DNA of 64,000 bases from Centropus unirufus (taxonomy: Eukaryota; Chordata; Aves; Cuculiformes; Centropidae): positions 954,671-1,018,670 of the forward strand of contig VYZI01000041.1 in NCBI GenBank assembly GCA_013397695.1, given 5' to 3'. Under the pieces are notes generated by a model. It was not told the origin of the DNA. It did no database searches and was given only the letters and a program-made list of their open reading frames with translations. The position numbers and the translations under genes are program-made. Below, piece by piece: positions 58,001 through 64,000 of this stretch (its first letter is position 1; each line of letters begins with the position of its first letter).

Positions 58001-61000
58001 GTGTCCTGATCTATCTGTAACCATGCATGTTCTAAAGTACTGGGTGTTGCTCAAAATAACTCACTTTGCTGAGAGAAGATGCATCATCTCAAATAGAAAT
58101 ATTCCAGGCAGCATTAACACTGTTTTCACAAACACAGTATAGATGGGCTCTGAAAGGAGGTGTTTATGTAGTAGTCTTAGTTGTGGGCTGGGGTAAAACT
58201 CTGTGAGCTGCCATAGCTACTAATTACAACACTAGCTTTTCAAGCATGAGCTCATGTACTACTTGGAGTAGCTGCACTGAAGGCACTGGACCTATTCATT
58301 CAAGCAGAGATAAGTGGTATTTCAAAGCTAGCTATTCTATAAAGAACATTTAAGGGTTTTGTGTGATGCTACTGTTTCAGACTGATGAATTTTATGAGCC
58401 TTGAGAAAATGTCAGACATAGCAGCTTTTTCTAAAAAAGACAAAGAAATTTTCCAAAGTAAATATAGAAAAGCATTGTCCTGAAGTTTTAACTGTGGTTT
58501 TGTTTTGTTTTTTGTTTTTTTTTGGTTGGTTGGTTTGTTCTTCCTTTTAGAGCAACCTCTAAAGCAGACAAGGTAACAACTGAGAAACCCATGTTATCTC
58601 TGTAGGAGGGAGGAATGTCTTCACTTTAAAGTTTCTTACTTGTCAATAGTTGCTTTCACTCTGATCTGGTAATTCAGCTCTGGCAATTTAATTAGCAACC
58701 TTCAAAACAGAAAATGTAAAAGTCAGTATTAACAGAATATCTGTAGATGTACGTGTTCATTCTTACATGCACTCTTTCCACACACCCCAGACCTCCCTAC
58801 GTTCTTTTTGCTGTGAGATGGAAATGAGATACAAGTTCCTCTCCAACCTTCGTCCTTTTCACAGTTGGGCAAGGAGTTTGTGCGAGAGAAAGAATTTGTT
58901 GTTGATTCACCAGTGCCTCCCAAAATACAGACTTTTCTCTTTCCTACCTGCAAAAGGGGCTCTGAGTATGATGTGGACCATTATTTATTTGGTTTACAAA
59001 GTCATTAAACCAAAAATTCCATGCATACAGAACTGTGAAGGCGCTGACTGTTGGCCACAGTTTGCCATTCTTCCTTACACTGATTTACTATTCATTGCAA
59101 CAGTTTCTGTGGCCTTTCTATCCCCATTCCAGAAAGCCCTCCCTGGAGTCAAAAGGATCTCTAAGATAGGCTGGTCTGCTTTGCTTTCTGTGTTCTCCTA
59201 GGATAAAATGCAGTGTACAAATGAGGGAGTTTATGTCAAATTTCCTTTCCTTACCTTAACTTAACAGTGAACTGTATTAACGTTTTAAGAACCATTGGCC
59301 TCTGGGGATGTGTGGGCATGCAGGGCTGCCTTTCAACCACAAATGAACTGTGTGGAAAGAAGTGAAACAAAGAGATTGTTAGGAAAGTGCAAAAGCAAAA
59401 AACTGTATCAGAGGGAAAGAGCTGTTGGTATCTTAGAGACTCATTTCTCTATAGATGCTGAAGTGGGAGTATTCCAACTCTCAGTTCTCAAAATGATTCA
59501 GTTGAATTGTCCCCATAAGAAACAGATATTTGGAATACTTTCAAAGTCAAAACAAAACAAATTACATAGCCCTGAAGTACCAGCCTGATAGAAGGAAGAC
59601 CAAGACTTTAATCAGAACCATAAATCAGAGTATGAAATTCACTGAGCCTGGCTCCAGTGATACTATACAATCATTTTATCTTTTATTTTTTTAATAAAAA
59701 CAACAATTAACCAGGGTTTGCTTTCAGATAGTCACTTATGTTGTATCTCTAGTACAGCCAGTACAGAAGGCAGTAGAAATGAGGATAATATTTTATATAT
59801 TAATAGAAGGGTGAACTAGGGTGGGGTGAAAGAATTTCTTTGTGGGGAAGAGAGAAGAGAAGGAACAAAGTAGCACCTTTACTTAAAAAACAAAGCAAAT
59901 CAAAACCCACTGCAACTATTCTCAGCAACAAGCACTTGACTCCTACTTAAAGAAGCAGATTTTGAGTCTTCACCTAGAGTCAGAACTTGATTAGAAACCC
60001 TTAACTGCCACACACTTTCAGCTTCTAGGAGTTTTGATGTCACCTGTACATACTTTTATATCGGAAACTCAGTCTTTAGGGTCCTCGAAGACTAATTTCT
60101 TTTTCTTCTTAATTATATGGTGTAATTGTTACCAATAATTTGTATCAGTTCAAGTAAAGTTATGTACATTGACAGTGGCTTACGCACTTCCGGAAAAGAT
60201 TGTAGAGCAGGAAGTTGACTTTTTCCAGCAGCTGAGGCCTTTGCACTGGTATAGGGTCACCATCGTAAGTCAGTCGGGTCAACAGTTCGTCCAGTTTTTC
60301 TAGTTGCCTTCTGACTTGAAAGAGACTCTCTGCCAACAGTGTGAAACTACAGCAATACAAAATGTATTTGCAATCTTTCATGTAAGCCATTTCTTAGAAC
60401 ATAAACTGGCTACTGAAGTCATTGCTTAGGCAAATTAAAATCGGTACTGAGTGGTGCTTTCCAACTTCATCCAAACTCACATTCATTCATCTTTTGTCTA
60501 CGGGAGTACATAAATATATCAGAAATAGTACCTACTTTATTTTCAAAGATAAATATTTACACAGCACGCCTCATCAACTGCAATGCAACACTGTCTGTGA
60601 TAACTTGGGAGAAATAGATACATGGTCCTGATGTTTTATATGCAGGGCACATAATATTTATATAAAATGTGCAAGTTACCAAGACTGGGAAAGTGTAAAA
60701 ATGATAAGAAATATCATATCCAAACACACTTGCCAACAGTGTAATAGGGTTCATGCATATAAAATCACATTATTTTAAGCTATTTTCAACATATTAATTG
60801 GAAAAGAAATGCTTTAGTGGAAAAAAAACCAAAATCACAAAAAGGCAAAAAATACTTTTTCCTTCAAACATAAAATGTTTTTCTTTGTTTGCCATCTTTT
60901 TTTCTTTTTCCTTTTACTTCACTATTTTTGATGGGAGAGAAATGACCAGGACATCGACATTCTCTGGCTGTATTATCTTTCTAAATATGTTGTTTTCTTT

Positions 61001-62725
61001 TTGTTTGCAATCACCTTTAGAGTTGCCACCATAGACACTACTGCCATTCAATTCCTGCGTGGTTTGAAGTCTGGAGGAGTGACGTACCTAGTGAGTCAAA
61101 GCATTAAGTGTCTACCCAGCTCCTGCCCAGACAAAACTCCCACTGTCCTCAATGACAAACTCAGCCAGCACAGTTCTTACTCAGGCCAAAAATCCCAAGA
61201 GGGTATGTATCATGTATCTGGAACAACTGTCAAACCAAACAATGAGCAACCGCCGCAGCTCATGCTCAGCAGTTAACTGTAATGTCATTAATCCTGCATA
61301 GCAGATGTTGTCCACCAAAACAAATTGTATTTTTAGTTATTTACTTGCTAAACTGCCCATGAATTTGCTGCTGTTGCAAGGTAGCTGATCTAGAGGAAAG
61401 ATCATTTCATGTGCAGCAGATTTCCTGTGGTTTTCAGTGGAAACACAAGCTCAAGACAAGTTTACCAGTTCTGGAGCTGATCAAGCCCACCATGGAGAGG
61501 ACCCCCAATGCAGGCAATCTGCTGGCGTCTCTTCCAGTCTAGCAGCTCTTCAGTCAGCATATTGCTCATGAGCATATCGATTTCATGAATCACACGTCCT
61601 ATTTTACTGAGAACTTCCTGTAAAATAGGAAAGGTGTCACAAACCCACCACAGGGAAGAGCCACAAAATTCAGCAATTATCATAAAAATGCTGATTGCAT
61701 TTCTTTCAATGTCTTCGAAATTAACCATATTTGGCCCCTAAAGCTTTAGTCTTTTTAATTCATAAGAAACTGGATTAATCACCCTTTGTTCTTGAAATTA
61801 ATCCTGAATCTCTATGAACTCTTCCTCAGTACAACTTATTTTTTGGGGAGGGTGAGAAGGTGGATTGTTGTGTTATTTCTGGGCATAACGCCTCCAAGAC
61901 GTTGACATTTAAAAGTAGTCCCAAGGTCAAAAAGTCCTTTTGTTTTTTATTATATCCATTGCAGTGGGGTTTTTGCTTTCTTGCTTTTATCCATAAAAAG
62001 CATGTGGACTCAAACAAATTGCCTACATGTACTCTTTCCTGTACCAGTAAAGAAGTGGTCATATAATCAAATTTGTAAATTTGTCATATTTGCAAGTCTT
62101 GGGGACTGAACAGAGCCAGGAAATGTTGGTGGGTTGTTGGGGCTTTTTTGAGTTGTTTTCTTTATTTATCTCTTTATATTGTCTACTTTTTATGTTTGAT
62201 TTTTTAATTGCTTTCATTATTATTTATTTTTTTTATTTCTTCTGGTTTTGAGGTTTTTTGTTTGTTTTTATTTTTGGGGGGAGGGGTTGTGTTACTAGAT
62301 TACATTTACTTTGAACACTTTTTGCTTACTTTCAAAGGTATATATTGCCAACTGAGTAATCTGTTCAGCACTGTACATAAGAGGTCCTGTAAAGTAATGC
62401 CCTCGCTTCCCTTCTGCGGTGTGCAGAGCCACATTGTTGATTGAGATGTTACTTAATTGCCTATTTCTTAACTGTGAGTCAAAACCACTCCCAAAATCTT
62501 TTGTGGATTTGTACCACCTGTTATTTGCCTGTTCTTCTGAGAGAAGAATTTAAAAAGGTATGCATGCACAGTGAAGTATTTAATCTAGAAATAAAGGGAG
62601 AAAGCAAATGAACCCCAGCTGACACAGCATGTCACTCACCTTTCTCTTGTAGTCTAACGTATTGAGCATCGCCTGCAACGCCAACATTTCCTGTTTAATG
62701 AGGGCGCTGTTTTTGTCACTCTGCT
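43073..62725 (-). CDS. STAT4: Signal transducer and activator of transcription 4 (C-terminal 567 residues, spliced; 5' end outside window)
   Basis: STAT4 is the transcription factor activated by IL-12, IL-23 and type I interferon in lymphoid cells; it drives Th1 programmes and interferon-gamma. Eighteen exons join in frame from the coiled coil to a TGA at 43073-43075. About 180 N-terminal residues lie beyond 64000 (human protein: 748 residues). Domains in order: coiled coil, DNA-binding ([17 protein letters not shown]), linker, SH2 ([10 protein letters not shown] with its phosphate-binding arginine), and tail with the phosphotyrosine in GKGYVPSVF (human Tyr693) and the serine in LPMSPSVY (human Ser721). 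The exon plan copies that of STAT1. It is STAT4 rather than another STAT because of YNKGRLSALPFADILRDYK, GYVPSVFIP and the SPY-containing C-terminus. Coordinates span introns; exons are listed separately. Confidence 0.96.
45199..45307 (-). CDS. STAT4: STAT4 coding exon 17 in window (transactivation domain)
   Basis: 109 nt encoding LNDSTDPPSPSDLLPMSPSV then YAVLREHLSPTVIETA. The PMSP serine matches human Ser721, a p38/MKK6-pathway target. The acceptor follows T9 and aag; the donor is gtacgt. Confidence 0.93.
45802..45868 (-). CDS. STAT4: STAT4 coding exon 16 in window (phosphotyrosine exon)
   Basis: 67 nt encoding SKPSDGGGKGYVPSVFIPVS and K, then a split codon. The tyrosine in KGYVPSV corresponds to human Tyr693, the JAK2/TYK2 site. 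The acceptor is acttttag and the donor is gtaagt. Confidence 0.95.
47100..47291 (-). CDS. STAT4: STAT4 coding exon 15 in window (end of SH2)
   Basis: 192 nt encoding GDVTFHSVEPYNKGRLSALP to DKAFGKHYSCQPNE. The acceptor is tgttacag; the donor gtgggg is weak. Confidence 0.96.
47636..48546 (+). mobile_element. CR1 LINE, longer 5'-truncated copy
   Basis: About 910 bp in plus orientation, antisense to STAT4, in the intron between window exons 14 and 15. It includes the upstream part tttgcagacgacactaagctggg, then ggcctggatcagaaacagcgtgg, ttcagttctgggcccctcac, the same 3' landmarks as the copy at 19.3 kb, and a tail of ATTCTGTG-type repeats. Reading frames are interrupted, so it is dead. Confidence 0.95.
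48619..48755 (-). CDS. STAT4: STAT4 coding exon 14 in window (SH2 core)
   Basis: 137 nt encoding YVMGFVSKEKERILLKDKTP then [20 protein letters not shown]. The arginine of LLRFSES binds phosphotyrosine. The acceptor is cacttcag and the donor is gtaagt. Confidence 0.97.
49179..49273 (-). CDS. STAT4: STAT4 coding exon 13 in window (linker)
   Basis: 95 nt encoding EHLPGKSFTFWVWLEAILDL and IKKHILPLWIDG. Same length as STAT1 coding exon 18. The acceptor is aaccatcag and the donor is gtgagc. Confidence 0.97.
50011..50063 (-). CDS. STAT4: STAT4 coding exon 12 in window (linker)
   Basis: 53 nt encoding QQVSYNDYQLSWAKFCK after a split glycine. WAKFCK is shared with human STAT4, and the loop before it differs. 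The acceptor is cctttcag and the donor is gtatgg. Confidence 0.95.
51133..51268 (-). CDS. STAT4: STAT4 coding exon 11 in window (linker)
   Basis: 136 nt encoding NLSFFNNPPAATLSQLLEVL to QLNMLAEKLT. Same length as STAT1 coding exon 16. The acceptor is ttgttgcag and the donor is gtaaga. Confidence 0.97.
52166..52253. repeat. 25-bp direct repeat flanking an AT-rich tgcata core
   Basis: aattgcatccaaaaagacaaatgca occurs at 52166-52190 and again at 52229-52253. Between them lie several atgcataaa units. Looks like a local duplication in STAT4 intron. Confidence 0.8.
52531..52629 (-). CDS. STAT4: STAT4 coding exon 10 in window (end of DNA-binding domain)
   Basis: 99 nt encoding [20 protein letters not shown] and SIIWYNLSTNDPQ. 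Phase 0 at both ends, same length as in STAT1. The donor is gtaggt. Confidence 0.97.
53087..53170 (-). CDS. STAT4: STAT4 coding exon 9 in window (DNA-binding domain)
   Basis: 84 nt encoding GPHMVTEELHSISFETQVCL then YGLTINLE. Phase 0 at both ends. The acceptor is ttccccag and the donor gtgagt follows GAA. Confidence 0.97.
53171..56285. other. Long STAT4 intron, no gene recognised
   Basis: About 3.1 kb between window exons 8 and 9. A G-rich patch at 55.22-55.65 kb has open frames on the minus strand (143 and 104 codons), low in complexity and unlike any family I know. No RNA gene is seen. Confidence 0.5.
56286..56330 (-). CDS. STAT4: STAT4 coding exon 8 in window
   Basis: 45 nt encoding QPKEMKSSAGSKGNE, matching human QPKEMKSSAGGKGNE. 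One codon longer than the STAT1 partner. The donor gtttgt lacks the usual A at +3 and A at +4. Confidence 0.95.
57182..57275 (-). CDS. STAT4: STAT4 coding exon 7 in window (DNA-binding domain)
   Basis: 94 nt encoding NRRFVLCGTHVKAMNMDESA then NGSLSVEFRHL. The acceptor tcctccatag was chosen over a later cgtag because it keeps NRRF and the 94-nt length. The donor is gtaagt. Confidence 0.94.
57355..57372 (-). CDS. STAT4: STAT4 18-nt microexon
   Basis: Encodes NVSTV with split codons on both sides (K before, S after). It joins IDK to NRRF to give the conserved DKNVST-SNRRF string. The acceptor is ctgttttag and the donor is gtaaga. Only 79 nt of intron separate it from the next exon. Confidence 0.93.
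58640..58699 (-). CDS. STAT4: STAT4 coding exon 5 in window (DNA-binding domain)
   Basis: 60 nt encoding LLIKLPELNYQIRVKATIDK. Same length as STAT1 coding exon 10. The acceptor is gttttgaag and the donor is gtaaga. Confidence 0.97.
59255..59347 (-). CDS. STAT4: STAT4 coding exon 4 in window (start of DNA-binding domain)
   Basis: 93 nt encoding [20 protein letters not shown] and KTLIQFTVKLR. The acceptor is ttccacacag and the donor is gtaagg. Confidence 0.97.
60188..60346 (-). CDS. STAT4: STAT4 coding exon 3 in window (coiled coil)
   Basis: 159 nt encoding FTLLAESLFQVRRQLEKLDE to FLLYNLFR. The donor is gtgcgt at 60187: it yields AAT-TCA-TTT (NSF) across the junction, as in human STAT4, and equals the 159-nt STAT1 exon. 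A better-looking GTAAGC donor 4 nt on would shift the frame. Confidence 0.94.
61466..61617 (-). CDS. STAT4: STAT4 coding exon 2 in window (coiled coil)
   Basis: 152 nt encoding EVLSKIGRVIHEIDMLMSNM to IGGPLHGGLDQLQNW. The acceptor is attttacag and the donor is gtaaac. Confidence 0.97.
62640..62725 (-). CDS. STAT4: STAT4 coding exon 1 in window (coiled coil)
   Basis: 86 nt encoding QSDKNSALIKQEMLALQAML then NTLDYKRK, matching the human SDKNSAM...MLNSLDFKRK stretch. It starts in the middle of a codon, so earlier exons exist. The acceptor is ccccttgcag and the donor is gtgagt. Confidence 0.96.
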
Positions 62726-64000
62726 CTGCAAGGGGGTTAAAAAAGTCAGTATAAATGTGTGTGTGGTGTGTGTTTCTAAGGGGAGGAGGGGGAAAATACC
62801 ACCACCAGACTGCAGCATGAAATAGTGAAAAAATAAACTGCAGGCATAATAATAATAGTAATTATTATTATGCAGGCATAATAATAATAGTAATAGTGTG
62901 TTTCATTTGGATGGACTAATTTCAGTACAAGGTTAAGATAAGGCTTAAAGATGCCACTATTCAGATGTGTATATGAACAGGTGCAACCTAGAAATCTATA
63001 CTTTTCTTAACCATGTGCATACTTGTGCATTATGTACACCACTGAAATATGCTCATGGCAGCAGCAGTTAGACCAGAGCTCTTTGGACTTGATGGGGATT
63101 ACACAGCTGGCTGAGAGAACAGAGGTTAGGCATTTGAAACAGAGATAGAGGATTCATTGCTGTGGGGTTTTCAGCAGTACTGACCACTGGGTATTTTCCC
63201 CTCTCCATAGCTTCTTTGCTTTCTCTGATCATGCACTAGTTTCAAGCTTCCCCAAGCTCACTTCATGCTCTTTCATATGCAGCTCTTTCCCACTACCCTC
63301 TCCTTCCCCCCTCTTTTTCTTTTCTTGCATCTTTCATGTTACCTTCAGAAATAACTCAGTGCCAGTGTCTCTGCTAAGCTCTGGACTAACACCTGCTCAT
63401 TACATCAGCTTAGGTGTTTCAACGGAGGCAGACAAGTAACAGATTTTCAATTCAGCCACAGCCATTGCACATATTCATTGTAAGTTACTATAGGTCGGCT
63501 GTGCTAGTGTAGAGCATTTGTTGACACAGGGAAATTTTAAGCCCTGAAAGTCATCTGTGTAAGCATCTTTTATTTTGCAAGCGGGACAGGCTTCAATCAT
63601 CTGTGTGGTCAATAATTATGATTGGCCTGAGGACTAGCAACTCATTAAACCATGCAATTTGATTTCTTCTGATTGTCTGGGCATATCCAGCCTTAAACAT
63701 ATAGGACTGACATCTTTAGGAACTTGGATATTTCAAGGACAATGCCTTTCCATGTTCAAAGGAAGATAACATGAAGATATCTGAGCAGACACAAGCAGTC
63801 CTCACTATCTTTTCTGAAAGAGATCATGCAAAGACTGTTGCTGTGTGCAGATCTCAACCATCACAGGATGCTCAAACATGCATTTGGGGTGCTTACTACC
63901 TGGTTATCACCACTGTGGTCAAAAAAGAACAGAAAGTCAAGTTAGAGGCTAAAAAAATCAGTTTTGCACAACTCTACTTTTGGAAACAAAAGGCTCTTTC
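62726..64000. other. STAT4: STAT4 intron to window edge
   Basis: No further STAT4 exon was recognised here. It contains a 32-bp tandem duplication at 62841-62895 and a short GT-rich run near 62757. Confidence 0.6.
62841..62895. repeat. 32-bp tandem duplication with ATT/AAT run
   Basis: gcaggcataataataatagtaat occurs at 62841-62863 and again at 62873-62895, separated by a short complementary attattat run that could fold back on either copy. Confidence 0.85.

Noticed and set aside
1..64000. CRISPR arrays, insertion sequences, phage or bacterial operons
   Set aside because: None seen. All recognisable genes are intron-containing vertebrate genes and repeats are CR1, an old SINE and simple repeats.

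Overview
The window is vertebrate nuclear DNA, most likely from a bird. It has intron-exon structure with GT-AG splice sites, long AT-rich introns, and two 5'-truncated CR1 LINE copies ending in the ATTCTATG/ATTCTGTG tails typical of avian CR1. The gene order is the known vertebrate block GLS (plus strand) - STAT1 (minus) - STAT4 (minus). There are no operons, CRISPR arrays or bacterial elements. I cannot name the species from the sequence alone.

Layout. 1-7909: intron of GLS, with no exon recognised. 7910-9597: the last four coding exons of GLS, encoding the ankyrin-repeat C-terminus of the long (KGA) isoform. 9598 to about 12.8 kb: GLS 3' UTR, carrying a 15-bp perfect hairpin, a decayed MIR-like SINE and a miR-23 seed match. 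About 12.8-13.6 kb: short gap between convergent 3' ends. About 13.6-39.65 kb: STAT1 on the minus strand, with 22 coding exons placed to the base (748 codons in frame), a tentative 23rd exon of five codons, a candidate non-coding first exon, and a CpG-island promoter at about 38.6-39.76 kb. The promoter holds an E-box, a GAS palindrome and an IRF element within 70 bp. About 39.8-41.6 kb: spacer. About 41.6-64.0 kb: STAT4 on the minus strand, 18 coding exons from the C-terminus back into the coiled-coil (567 residues). Its N-terminal exons lie beyond the right edge.

Function. GLS is mitochondrial glutaminase, converting glutamine to glutamate. STAT1 and STAT4 are latent cytoplasmic transcription factors. 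Receptor-bound JAKs phosphorylate a C-terminal tyrosine, SH2 domains pair the monomers, and the dimers act in the nucleus (STAT1 for interferons, STAT4 mainly for IL-12 and type I interferon). The two STAT genes are tandem paralogues. Over 18 matching exons, ten have identical lengths and the rest differ only by multiples of three.

Most notable observations: the STAT1-beta stop codon embedded in a splice donor, an 18-nt STAT4 microexon, tandem alternative splice sites in both STAT genes, a hairpin 116 nt upstream of the KGA-specific GLS exons, and the hairpin plus MIR-like element in the GLS 3' UTR. I found no novel defence or mobile system; this is a well-known immune and metabolic locus.
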